Shown: positions 43,179 to 51,638 of the stretch, in pieces | Layout: every line of letters starts with the position of its first letter | Numbering within the stretch: the first letter of the stretch is position 1 | Source: Bacteroidales bacterium | GTDB lineage: Bacteria > Bacteroidota > Bacteroidia > Bacteroidales > VadinHA17 | Length of the DNA: 64,000 nucleotides | NCBI GenBank assembly: GCA_016715075.1 | Contig: JADKBK010000007.1 | Span: 186,001 to 250,000, forward strand | Direction: 5' to 3' | The notes under the pieces: model-generated | Databases searched by the model: none | The model's input: only the letters and a program-made list of their open reading frames with translations | What the model was told of the DNA's origin: nothing | Program-made: the position numbers and the translations under genes

Positions 43179-44474
43179 CTAAAAGGAAATTTTACAGCTT
43201 ATACCGCCTATGGAATATTTAATATTCCGGGAAGCCTGCTCCGAGATGGGGATCTTCAGGTATGGTTCAATATTCAGAAAAAGTTTTGAAGAGAGGTGCT
43301 GTTCAAATCCAAAAATGATATTCACCCGGCTGGCAAAATCAAAAGTGTTTAAAGGCTCTTCCGTTGTTTGTTCCGTGGTTTTCACATTTTGCATCTCATA
43401 GCCTATATTGGGCCTCCCGTCATTTACTTCCACCACTGCCACCATTTGTTGTGAATAACTTGTATTGGCATACTTTTCATTCAGGTAAACCACTGAGGAT
43501 ATGCCGCTGGAGACATAATAGCTTGTCGATTTTCTGACAAGGAACTTCCAGGTTATATTAAGTGGAATATCCAGGTCCAGCAGTTCTGCTTTAGTTTCTC
43601 CCTGAGGGAGTGCAGGGTCGTTTGAGGGAAGATTGTTTACTACACTAAGGCGTTCAAACTGCAGGCCAGTCGATAATCTGAGAACAGGTAACAATGCGTA
43701 ATCTGCGTTTATCCCGCCTGAATAATTGAATGATGAGGCGGTGGCTGTCGATGTGACTCCGGGTGAAATATTGACGCCAAATCTGAACTTCTGACCTGAA
43801 GAGCGGTTGGAAATATCTTTTTCAGGTGTGGCCTGTGTATCCGATTGTGTGTATAGCGGTTTGTATTCCACTGAATCAGCTCCGACTGTTTTATTTTCGG
43901 ATATATTGTTTGTATTAAGGTTTGGGAGAAGTGATCCGCCGGCTTTCAAGGTATCGGGAAGCTTTTGACCATCTCTCAGTTCAGATGTGAATGATTCAGA
44001 TTTGTATTCTGAATTGTACTTGAGAGAGGTGTTAGATTTCCCTGTATTTCCCGGGTTAATATCACGGATTCCTTCTGCTGGCAATTCTCCTGATCTGCTC
44101 TGGGCAGTACGATCGGAGACGGCATTACTGGTAAGACTGGTCTCTTTGTTCTCATTGGGAATCTGTTCGGTCACTACCGATTTAGCAAGAGTGTCTTTTG
44201 CTGTAAGGATTACCGGATTACTGTACTCAGGGGATTTGTGACCTGCAGAAGCAGCATTGGTGGAAGGAGCTGAAGGGATCAACCGGAATCCCAGCCAGCC
44301 AATCAGGAGGCTTGCAGCTATTCCGGTGCCAATACGCCAGAAAATCACCTTTTTTCTTCTCTTTCTGGCTTTTACAAAATTCTCCCAGGACCCGAGGATA
44401 TATTGTTCTTCATAATTATCCAGGGTGTTCTTAACCAAATCAAGAAAGTCCTTATCAGTTTCCGAATTTTTCAT
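43179..44474 (-). CDS. anti-sigma-like transmembrane protein fused to an outer-membrane-type beta-barrel domain
   Basis: A 431-residue protein. An acidic cytoplasmic-looking N-terminus (KDFLDLVKNTLDNYEEQY) and a basic stretch (KARKRRKK) precede a single helix (about 44-66). A low-complexity serine/asparagine linker (about 70-225) leads to a C-terminal region (about 228-431) with amphipathic strands of the outer-membrane beta-barrel type (FRFGVNISPGVTS ... KYSIGGISCKISF). The gene overlaps the sigma-factor stop region by 20 bases, so its N-terminus may well act as an anti-sigma. A protein with an inner-membrane helix and a barrel-like C-terminus would span the periplasm. The domain roles are inferred. 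Confidence 0.65.
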   Translation of the reverse strand: MKNSETDKDFLDLVKNTLDNYEEQYILGSWENFVKARKRRKKVIFWRIGTGIAASLLIGWLGFRLIPSAPSTNAASAGHKSPEYSNPVILTAKDTLAKSVVTEQIPNENKETSLTSNAVSDRTAQSRSGELPAEGIRDINPGNTGKSNTSLKYNSEYKSESFTSELRDGQKLPDTLKAGGSLLPNLNTNNISENKTVGADSVEYKPLYTQSDTQATPEKDISNRSSGQKFRFGVNISPGVTSTATASSFNYSGGINADYALLPVLRLSTGLQFERLSVVNNLPSNDPALPQGETKAELLDLDIPLNITWKFLVRKSTSYYVSSGISSVVYLNEKYANTSYSQQMVAVVEVNDGRPNIGYEMQNVKTTEQTTEEPLNTFDFASRVNIIFGFEQHLSSKLFLNIEPYLKIPISEQASRNIKYSIGGISCKISF

Positions 44475-45024
44475 AATTTGTATTAAAGTACATCTGAAAC
44501 AGCTCCCTTAATCTCTTTTTTGCTCTTGTAAGATAGACCCTGGATGTATTCTCGGGTATTTTAAGTAATCCTGCTATCTCCTCATGGCTGTAACCTTCAA
44601 TTTCATAGAGGCTGAACACCAGCCTCTGAATTTCAGGCAGCAGGTTTAGCAATCGCAGAATATCCTGAGCCGTAAGCTGGTTTACAATAGTCGGGGATTC
44701 ATCTGGTACGAGAAATGTTTCCTTATCGTCGTAAAGAATATTCCTGTTATTCTTTCTGAATCTGTCAATAGATGTATTTATCACTATTTTGTTCAGCCAG
44801 GTCTTGAAGGATAGTGTGTTGTCAAACCTGCCTATCTGATCAAATACCTTAACGAAGCTGTCATTAACAATTTCAAGAGCATTGTCGCGATTCCTGTTAT
44901 GTATCATTGCAACGCTCAAAGCATACCCGAAAAATCTTTTGTACAGCATCTCCTGAGACTTTACTTTTTTCCGAAGGCACCCCTGAATTATTTCTTCCAA
45001 GCTGTCATTCCTGGTATCAGCCAC
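44455..45024 (-). CDS. ECF-type RNA polymerase sigma factor
   Basis: A 189-residue group IV sigma factor. Region 2 (about 24-92) has NALEIVNDSFVKVFDQIGRF and LSFKTWLNKIVINTSIDRFR; region 4 (about 125-180) has LPEIQRLVFSLYEIEGYSHEEIAGLL and the recognition helix NTSRVYLTRAKKRLRE. Translation starts at GTG (45024); no closer ATG exists. The gene overlaps the downstream anti-sigma-like gene by 20 bases, the usual sign of a regulator pair. A 14-base-stem hairpin lies 22 bases upstream of the start. Target genes are not identified. Confidence 0.92.
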   Translation of the reverse strand: MADTRNDSLEEIIQGCLRKKVKSQEMLYKRFFGYALSVAMIHNRNRDNALEIVNDSFVKVFDQIGRFDNTLSFKTWLNKIVINTSIDRFRKNNRNILYDDKETFLVPDESPTIVNQLTAQDILRLLNLLPEIQRLVFSLYEIEGYSHEEIAGLLKIPENTSRVYLTRAKKRLRELFQMYFNTNYEKFGN

Positions 45025-45045
45025 GCAAATGCATTTTTTAAGATA

Positions 45046-45083
45046 AGGATGTCATAACCAGGTGTTAACGGTTATGACATCCT
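45046..45083 (-). terminator. perfect 14-bp hairpin between the lipoprotein and sigma-factor genes
   Basis: AGGATGTCATAACC (45046-45059) and its exact complement GGTTATGACATCCT (45070-45083) enclose a 10-base loop. It lies after the stop of the upstream leftward gene (45127) and before the sigma start. A rho-independent terminator is the first reading, but there is no proper T tract on the minus strand. An operator is the alternative: the stem contains ATAAC and GTTAT 12 bases apart, close to the BlaI-type half-sites. Confidence 0.55.
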
Positions 45084-45126
45084 GTGACTACTCATCCTTT
45101 AAATCAGATTTACAGATAATAGCAAT

Positions 45127-46152
45127 TTATTTATGTCCTTTCCTGCCGTTCATTGGAGTTACAGTACCATCACCGCCATCAATTGTTTTAAAGAGCTCGC
45201 TGAAGTCGATTATGGAAGTCTTTCCGTTTTCGGTCAGTTCAGCAAGATTATCGCAATTTCCTGATCCGTAATTCAGGGAATAAACTGTTGTTGCCTCATT
45301 TTCAATTGTGGTTATTGTTTCAGTACCCGATACAGGTACCCATGATTCGGTACAGGTATAATCTGTGATCAAAGGTTCTGATACAAGATAGTGATATTCA
45401 TATCCATCAACTTCACTTACATAGTTGTATTCTCCCACATATACCTTATATGAATTATTATCCCATGCGTTTGAATAATCAGAAGAATAAGACACCGAGT
45501 TTCCGTCATCATAGACCATAGTTATCTCTTCATGCCCTGTTGATGTACCTGACCAGTTGAATTCAACCGGCATGATTGTTACTGTTGAATCACCTGAATT
45601 TTCTGTACCATCAACAGTGATGTAGGAGTATCCGTCAGAAGTGAAGGTATAATCAGATTCTCCATTCATTTCGACACCATAGGAATAGTAGTTCTCATAA
45701 ATAACTTTTGAATAGTAGTTATTATCTTCATTTTTCCAGATGTATGTTATTTTACCTCTGAAGAGTGTTCCATATTCATCGCAGCCATCTCCATAATCAT
45801 AGATAGTGGTATGTGTACCATCTTCATTATCAATTTCAGAAACTTTAGCACAAGTCATTGGCATCCAGTAGTCGGTAGAATCCTTATAAACACTGTCAAC
45901 GTAAACTGTGGCTGAATCGGAACCTTCTATGCTAAGTGTCCCATCCTTTAACTGGCTATAGCCGATTACTGACATAAAATTACTCATTTTGCCATTACCT
46001 GAGTTTATTGCATTCATGCGGGTCTCAAGTTCCAGAAGCTTTTTGGCGCTTTCCACGGGATCTTTTTTATCAGTTTTATTCTTATCACATGAGATAATAC
46101 CTGTAATCAGAACCGCAAATAAAACGGCTGCTTTGAATATTTTCCTTTTCAT
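45127..46152 (-). CDS. hypothetical lipoprotein, tyrosine- and acid-rich
   Basis: A 341-residue protein with a lipoprotein leader (lipobox GIISC near residue 22). The mature part is very rich in Tyr, Asp, Ser and Thr, with repeated short strand-like units (YDYGDGCDEYG, YYSYGVEMNGESDYTFTSDG, SYITVDGTENSGDSTVTI), suggesting an extended beta structure. I do not recognise a family. It lies 102 bases upstream of the ECF sigma gene on the same strand, separated by a strong hairpin. It may be the envelope sensor or a target of that sigma system; this is speculation. Confidence 0.6.
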   Translation of the reverse strand: MKRKIFKAAVLFAVLITGIISCDKNKTDKKDPVESAKKLLELETRMNAINSGNGKMSNFMSVIGYSQLKDGTLSIEGSDSATVYVDSVYKDSTDYWMPMTCAKVSEIDNEDGTHTTIYDYGDGCDEYGTLFRGKITYIWKNEDNNYYSKVIYENYYSYGVEMNGESDYTFTSDGYSYITVDGTENSGDSTVTIMPVEFNWSGTSTGHEEITMVYDDGNSVSYSSDYSNAWDNNSYKVYVGEYNYVSEVDGYEYHYLVSEPLITDYTCTESWVPVSGTETITTIENEATTVYSLNYGSGNCDNLAELTENGKTSIIDFSELFKTIDGGDGTVTPMNGRKGHK

Positions 46153-46407
46153 ATTTTTCCTTAATTAGTTTAACATTTACTCACTAATACGTAAGCTGTT
46201 GTTAAAACGCTACAAACGGAGTAAATTTTTTAACCATTCATATGTGTATCAGTAGGACCTTTATACAAAGGTCGTAATAATAAGCCTTTTTCCGGGTTCA
46301 TTCATCCATCCATTTCCTCCTTTTATCAAAAATACTTTTAACATTGGAATGAATTCATTTACTTTATGGTAATTCTCTTTTTCCGGGTTAACTGATATGC
46401 TAAAACT

Positions 46408-47184
46408 ATGAAAAAGCTACTTATTCTTTCTCTGATCATTACAAATCTGCTTTCTGTTGTATCTGCACAGGATGTTCCGGTTGTAGTTCCTTCCGATACT
46501 GTTAAGATCTCAAAGAACTTTATTAAATTCAATGTTACTTCCGCTTTGATAAAGAACTATTCCCTTCAGTATGAGCGGGTCATGACCAGAACAGTTACCC
46601 TGGGTCTCTCAGTCAGGCTTATGCCGGAAACAGGCATTCCTTATGCAGATAATCTTATCAGGTGGTTTGATGTTACTGAACCTGATGCACAGACTGTTAT
46701 CAACAATACTCTTATAAGCAACTATGCAATTACACCAGAGATCAGGTTCTACACAGGGAAGAAGAGATATGGCAATGGGTTTTATTTCTCTCTCTTTTAC
46801 AGGTATGGCCATTATGCTTTTAACAATGCAGTTGTTCCTTACACAACAGATCTCGATGAAGATATTACGCTGAATTCCTCGGGCAATGTGTCATCACACA
46901 CTGGTGGTTTCATGATAGGCGCTCAATGGGCCCTGGGTAAACATATTTGTCTCGACTGGTGGATCCTTGGACCTCACTTCGGGATAAGCTCAGGTGAAGG
47001 CATTAGTTTGGCTTCAGCTCCTCTCTCCGAAGTTGATATGCAGGATATAGAGGATACCCTGAATGACATTGATATTCCTATGTTTGACCAGACAGTCAGT
47101 ATAGCACCAGACAAAGTAAAAATGACCTTTGACGGACCCTGGGCAGGAGTAAGGGCCGGATTATCAATAGGAGTCAAATTCTGA
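46408..47184 (+). CDS. outer-membrane beta-barrel protein
   Basis: A 258-residue protein with a signal peptide (about 1-20, cleavage after VSA) and amphipathic strands ending in a terminal aromatic residue (AGLSIGVKF), typical of small Bacteroidota outer-membrane barrels related to DUF3575. Recognisable strands are SALIKNYSLQYERVM, AITPEIRFYTG and GNGFYFSLFYRYGHY. A loop of about 35 residues with many Asp/Ile (EVDMQDIEDTLNDID) may reach outside. It diverges from the lipoprotein gene at 45127-46152. Function unknown. Confidence 0.72.
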   Translation: MKKLLILSLIITNLLSVVSAQDVPVVVPSDTVKISKNFIKFNVTSALIKNYSLQYERVMTRTVTLGLSVRLMPETGIPYADNLIRWFDVTEPDAQTVINNTLISNYAITPEIRFYTGKKRYGNGFYFSLFYRYGHYAFNNAVVPYTTDLDEDITLNSSGNVSSHTGGFMIGAQWALGKHICLDWWILGPHFGISSGEGISLASAPLSEVDMQDIEDTLNDIDIPMFDQTVSIAPDKVKMTFDGPWAGVRAGLSIGVKF

Positions 47185-47274
47185 TCATCACTGCCCTGAC
47201 TGTTAAACCAGGAATATCTACCCAGGTATTTCAGTTTAATCTGCCCAAATAACAGGGCAAAGTCTCTATTTTAT

Positions 47275-47282
47275 TATTTTTG
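47275..47282 (+). promoter_or_regulatory. possible -7 element for the acyl-CoA synthetase gene
   Basis: TATTTTTG matches TAnnTTTG and lies about 52 bases before the start codon. No TTG at the -33 position was seen, so support is weak. Confidence 0.3.
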
Positions 47283-47334
47283 GTCCCGGGCGGACATATA
47301 ATCAAATCAGTATTAATTACTAAAACTTATTAAT

Positions 47335-48981
47335 ATGAGCAGTATGGTACATACTACAGAATCAGCGTATGAGTATCCTTTATTGATTAAACAACTCTTC
47401 CTGGCTCCCCTGGGCAATAATCCGGAACAGAAGATAATTTACCGGGACAAGATTTCGATTTCGTATATAACATGGAGGCAGAGGGTTCACCGTCTTGCAA
47501 ATGTTTTAGCCTCCATTGGAGTAAAACCAGGGAATACGGTGGCAGTTATGGACTGGGATTCGCATAGGTATCTGGAAGCTTATTATGCTGTTCCAATGAT
47601 GGGTGCCGTGCTGCATACCATCAATGTCCGTTTGTCTCCGGAGCAGATGGTTTATACAATAGACCATGCTGAGGATGATGTTATCATCTGTCATTCTGAC
47701 TTTCTGCCATTAATGGAAGCTGTCAGGGGACGAATAAGTGAAGGAAGGAAATTCATCCTTATTGATGAAGGCAGGGATCCTTCCCTCCATCATTTCCATT
47801 TTGAAGGGGAGTATGAAGAGATGATTGACAATGCATCACCGGACTTTGATTTTCAGGACTTTGATGAGAACCTTAGGGCTACCACATTCTATACAACCGG
47901 CACAACAGGCTTGCCTAAAGGGGTGTTTTTCTCACACAGGCAGCTTGTACTTCATACACTTACAGCTACAGCTTCCCTGGCTTCCTCTTCTTTACAAGGC
48001 CGTTTTCACAGGGAATCCGTTTATATGCCACTCACTCCGATGTTCCATGTTCATGCATGGGGTATTCCTTACATTGCTACTTTTATGGGCACTAAACAGA
48101 TCTACCCGGGTAAGTATATTCCTGCATTGATATTGAAACTGATGGATCAGCACAAGGTATCTTTCAGTCATTGTGTGCCATCTATACTCCATATGCTCCT
48201 TAAGGATCCCTTGTCCAATAATATTGATTTGTCACACTGGACATGTGTCATCGGGGGTGCTGCCCTGCCCAGGGGAATAGCATTGGAGGCGTTGAAGAGA
48301 GGAATTGATGTTTTTGCAGGTTACGGCATGTCGGAAACATGCCCTGTAGTAGCTCTTTCACAATTAAGCATGAAAGATCTGGATCTCTCATTTGAAGAGC
48401 AGGTAAGGTTACGATGCAGAACAGGCAAACCGATCGGACTGGCTCAGGTCCGGGTTGTTGACCGGGAGGGAAATGAAGTTCCTAACGATGATAAGACACC
48501 CGGTGAGATCATACTTCGTACTCCGTCATTAACCCAGGGTTATCTGAAAGATCATTCACATTCGGAGAAACTGTGGGAAGGTGGATGGATGCATACAAGT
48601 GATGTTGCATGTGTTGACAGTAACGGGAGTATAAGAATCACAGACAGAACCAAAGATGTAATCAAGGTGGGAGGTGAATGGCTGAGTTCACTTGAGATTG
48701 AAGACATAATAACCAAGCATGAAAGTGTTTCAGAGGTTGCCGTCATAGGATTGCCTGATGACAACTGGGTTGAAATACCTCTGGCAGTTGTTGTACCAAA
48801 GGATCCACAGTCATTCAATGACAAGGTAATCATAAGCCTGGTCAGAAGCAGTGTCGATTCCGGCGTGCTTCCAAGGGAAGCCATCCTGCTTAAGGTTAAG
48901 ACTACAGATATTATTGAGAAAACGAGTGTGGGTAAAACGAATAAGGTAGCCCTCAGGGCAAGATTTTTAAAAGAGCTCTGA
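47335..48981 (+). CDS. acyl-CoA synthetase (AMP-binding, medium/long-chain fatty acid ligase)
   Basis: A 548-residue member of the ANL superfamily that activates a carboxylate with ATP to an acyl-adenylate and then the CoA thioester. Motifs: P-loop TFYTTGTTGLPKGV (about 184-197), the aromatic substrate region PLTPMFHVHAWG, the adenine motif FAGYGMSETCPV, WMHTSDVACVD (hydroxyl-binding aspartate), the hinge RTKDVIKVGGEW, and the catalytic lysine near the C-terminus in KTSVGKTNKVAL. It resembles alkane/fatty acid-CoA ligases (AlkK-like). It is a single gene; a possible -7 element TATTTTTG lies at 47275-47282. Confidence 0.92.
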   Translation: MSSMVHTTESAYEYPLLIKQLFLAPLGNNPEQKIIYRDKISISYITWRQRVHRLANVLASIGVKPGNTVAVMDWDSHRYLEAYYAVPMMGAVLHTINVRLSPEQMVYTIDHAEDDVIICHSDFLPLMEAVRGRISEGRKFILIDEGRDPSLHHFHFEGEYEEMIDNASPDFDFQDFDENLRATTFYTTGTTGLPKGVFFSHRQLVLHTLTATASLASSSLQGRFHRESVYMPLTPMFHVHAWGIPYIATFMGTKQIYPGKYIPALILKLMDQHKVSFSHCVPSILHMLLKDPLSNNIDLSHWTCVIGGAALPRGIALEALKRGIDVFAGYGMSETCPVVALSQLSMKDLDLSFEEQVRLRCRTGKPIGLAQVRVVDREGNEVPNDDKTPGEIILRTPSLTQGYLKDHSHSEKLWEGGWMHTSDVACVDSNGSIRITDRTKDVIKVGGEWLSSLEIEDIITKHESVSEVAVIGLPDDNWVEIPLAVVVPKDPQSFNDKVIISLVRSSVDSGVLPREAILLKVKTTDIIEKTSVGKTNKVALRARFLKEL

Positions 48982-49160
48982 GAATATGGACTGATCTAAG
49001 GTAGCATTAACCTTGATTCTCAAAGCGGCTTTATGCAAATCTGAATGACAGATTTCTTATTTTCATAATGAGAGATTTTTTATATTTGATTTTATCTGTC
49101 TGGATGCCTCACGGAGCAGGGCTATAGAGAAAGCGGGATTAATATTAATAACCTTCTGAA

Positions 49161-49952
49161 ATGAATGGCAAATTTTCATTTAAAAGTTTTCCACAATCAA
49201 GGATTGCAACATTTGATATTTTTTCACTGGGATTACTTAAGCATCATGTAATCGCTCTGTTGGAATTTGATGTTACACAAAGCAGAAAAAAGCTTCAGGA
49301 TTTAAGGAAGCAGGGAATAAATGTCTCTTTTAACGCCTGGATTATTAAAGTGATCAGCAGTGTTCTTCAGAAACACCCGGAAGCATCAGCTTATCTATAC
49401 AACAAAAGGAAACTCATTATTTTTGATGATATTAACATTTCAGTCCTGGTAGAGAAAAAAATCAATGGTAAAAGAGTCCCAATTCCTGTGGTAATTGAAA
49501 AAACCAACGGGAAAAGTGCACTTGAAATAACATCTGAGATAGAAAATGCGAAAAACCAGCAATTAACAAATTCGGATATAGTAATAAATAAACAGACATC
49601 ATTTTCAGAGAGACTCTATTACCATATGCCCGGATTTCTAAGAAGATTTTTCTGGAAGCTGATGCTGGGTAATCCAAAGATTGCTTACAAAAAAATGGGT
49701 AATGCTATTGTAACTTCCGTGGGAATGATTGGAATTATAAATGGCTGGTTTATTCATAAATCGATACATCCTGTTTCTTTTGGTATAGGATCAATTATTA
49801 AAAAGCCGATCGTTATTGATAATGAAATTAAAATCAGGGAAATTCTGCACATGACAATTCTCGTTGATCACGATCTTATAGACGGCGCTCCGATGGTAAG
49901 ATTATTAAATGAATTAACAAGATTGATCGAGACCGGAGAATTTACAGGTTGA
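49161..49952 (+). CDS. stand-alone E2-type acyltransferase catalytic-domain protein
   Basis: A 263-residue protein equivalent to the catalytic domain of 2-oxoacid dehydrogenase E2 components, also shared by chloramphenicol acetyltransferases. It has no lipoyl or E1/E3-binding domains. The family active site HxxxDG is present as H237-D-L-I-D241-G. The core strands (VSFNAWIIKVISSVLQKHPE, NISVLVEK, PIPVVIE) match the E2 fold. Because lipoyl and partner domains are missing and no dehydrogenase genes are near, it probably transfers an acyl group from CoA to an unknown acceptor. It follows the acyl-CoA synthetase by 180 bases, a suggestive link. Confidence 0.82.
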   Translation: MNGKFSFKSFPQSRIATFDIFSLGLLKHHVIALLEFDVTQSRKKLQDLRKQGINVSFNAWIIKVISSVLQKHPEASAYLYNKRKLIIFDDINISVLVEKKINGKRVPIPVVIEKTNGKSALEITSEIENAKNQQLTNSDIVINKQTSFSERLYYHMPGFLRRFFWKLMLGNPKIAYKKMGNAIVTSVGMIGIINGWFIHKSIHPVSFGIGSIIKKPIVIDNEIKIREILHMTILVDHDLIDGAPMVRLLNELTRLIETGEFTG

Positions 49953-49993
49953 CTTTATTTGCTCTACCCGGCCGCGAATAAATCTATTAAATA

Positions 49994-50257
49994 AACGATA
50001 CATTTGATACAAACAGGGTATTTCAGGAAAAAATTTGCTTTTCAAGGGAGAACAGTCAGGGAACAAAGTACTTTGCCCTTTTTACAGGTGAAGGGAAGGT
50101 TACGCTTCCAATAAGTGTCGGATCGGGAAAAAAGCTGAAAGTCAAAACATCAGATAATATTAACGTAAAGTTCCGGGTACTCGATAGGCATATTGAGCTT
50201 GCAGGTGCTCAGGAGATCTCAGGAAAAAAAATCAGTATAGAGGTTATTGGAAAATAA
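49994..50257 (+). pseudogene. C-terminal remnant of an unknown beta-rich protein
   Basis: An open frame of 87 codons without any start codon, bounded upstream by an in-frame TAA. It ends in the protein-like sequence KYFALFTGEGKVTLPISVG, then KLKVKTSDNINVKFRV and a stop. The composition (alternating hydrophobic, Gly/Lys/Thr turns) suggests a beta-sandwich end such as those of secreted glycosidases. No family can be named. Most likely the 3' end of a deleted gene. The rest of 49953-50338 shows nothing. Confidence 0.45.
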
Positions 50258-50338
50258 GGTGCCTATATGTATAAGTCATTCTTAATTTGAATTAATAACA
50301 ATATCTATTAGCCCCGGCATTTATGGATAATCCGGTTT

Positions 50339-51328
50339 TTATAACTGCAAATCTCTGATTGAAGCCTGAAATACTTCTTCCGGAATATTGTCTATAAGAT
50401 CACTGATAGATTCCCTGTTTTGCATTCTCTTAACAACTTCTGCGAACAACGGGGCAACGGATATTATCTTTATTTTGGGAGATTTTTTTATACGAGGATT
50501 ATTAATAGAGTCGGTAGCTAAAACCATTGTAATATCACTTTTCTCAATCGCCTCAACGCCTTTTATACTGAGGGGGATATGTGAAAGACAAGCAATTATA
50601 CTCTTTGTTCCCCGCTTTTTCAATATTTTGGCGGTCTCAACAATTGTACCCGCGGAAATGCTGAAATCATCAATAATTACTGCATCCTTACCTGAAACGT
50701 CACCTATGAGTTCCATTATTTCTGCATTTTCATCGTGAGAAGTTCTGATTTTATCTCCCACAGCAAAATCTACTCCCAGTTCTGCAGCAAATTTTCTGGC
50801 ATTCTTGGCAAATCCCGCATCAGGAGATACCACAATAGTATTATCTGACATTATTGTTTTCAGATACTTTGCCAGCAAAGGGCCGGCAAACAGATGGTCG
50901 ACCGGTTTTTTAAAGAATCCCTGGATCTGAGCTGCATGGAGATCCATTGTTATTACTCTGTCTGCACCTGCAAGTTCAATACATTCTGCACAAACTCTTG
51001 CCCTTATTGATACTCTTGACTCATCTTTTTTATCTCCTTTTGCATAGCTGAAATAGGGGACTACAGCTGTAACATACCTGGCTCCTGATCTTTTGAAGGC
51101 ATCCATCCAGAATAATAATTCGACAAACTCATTATTAGGATCCAGACCTAAAGGCAGTACCAGGTAAACTTCCTCGTCACGTACGTGATCAACAATCCTT
51201 ACATAAGTATTCCCATCAGAAAAACTTTTGATTTCTGTTCTGCCAATGGTTATTCCGAGGTATTGACACATACGCTCGGCAAATTCCTTACCAGAACTGC
51301 CTGCAAATATTTTTATGTCTGAATTCAT
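50339..51328 (-). CDS. ribose-phosphate pyrophosphokinase homologue (divergent paralogue)
   Basis: A 329-residue PRPP-synthetase-like protein with both phosphoribosyltransferase-fold halves. Family marks: SFSDGNTYVRI, TMDLHAAQIQGFF (about 127-139), VSPDAGFAKNAR (167-178), and the ribose-phosphate loop VIIDDFSISAGT (216-227). Two active-site segments differ from typical bacterial Prs: the flexible loop reads YFSYAKGDKKDESR (92-105) instead of FGYARQDRK-type, and the PRPP loop lacks the usual DDMIDTAGT wording. This suggests a paralogue with altered regulation or substrate; a housekeeping prs may lie elsewhere. Monocistronic on the minus strand. Confidence 0.8.
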   Translation of the reverse strand: MNSDIKIFAGSSGKEFAERMCQYLGITIGRTEIKSFSDGNTYVRIVDHVRDEEVYLVLPLGLDPNNEFVELLFWMDAFKRSGARYVTAVVPYFSYAKGDKKDESRVSIRARVCAECIELAGADRVITMDLHAAQIQGFFKKPVDHLFAGPLLAKYLKTIMSDNTIVVSPDAGFAKNARKFAAELGVDFAVGDKIRTSHDENAEIMELIGDVSGKDAVIIDDFSISAGTIVETAKILKKRGTKSIIACLSHIPLSIKGVEAIEKSDITMVLATDSINNPRIKKSPKIKIISVAPLFAEVVKRMQNRESISDLIDNIPEEVFQASIRDLQL

Positions 51329-51638
51329 ATTTTTTTCTTTTATATGTCAGAAAAAAGCAACTACAATTGAAATCCGTCACTAAACAATGTTTTCCTGTAC
51401 AGGGATTTAGGGACTGCTAATTTACGACTGCTCTTTTATTTATCCTAACGGTATCGTGGTAAAAGACCGTTTCACAGGCCGAAATGCCGTATTAGCTTAT
51501 CTTTTCCTGTAATGCCAGCCCTGCCTGTTCTGCTTTATAATGTTCGCGGATATTAATGCGATTTAACTACTATCTGATAGCCTTTTGGCAACATATTTAC
51601 TATTTTTAAGGCTCAAAAGAAGCAATACTGACAGATCT
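51329..51638. other. intergenic region, nothing recognised
   Basis: About 310 bases between the divergent PRPP synthetase-like gene and the truncated membrane regulator. No ORF of note, RNA or clear repeat is visible. Promoters for both genes are expected here but no full -33/-7 pair was found. Confidence 0.4.
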
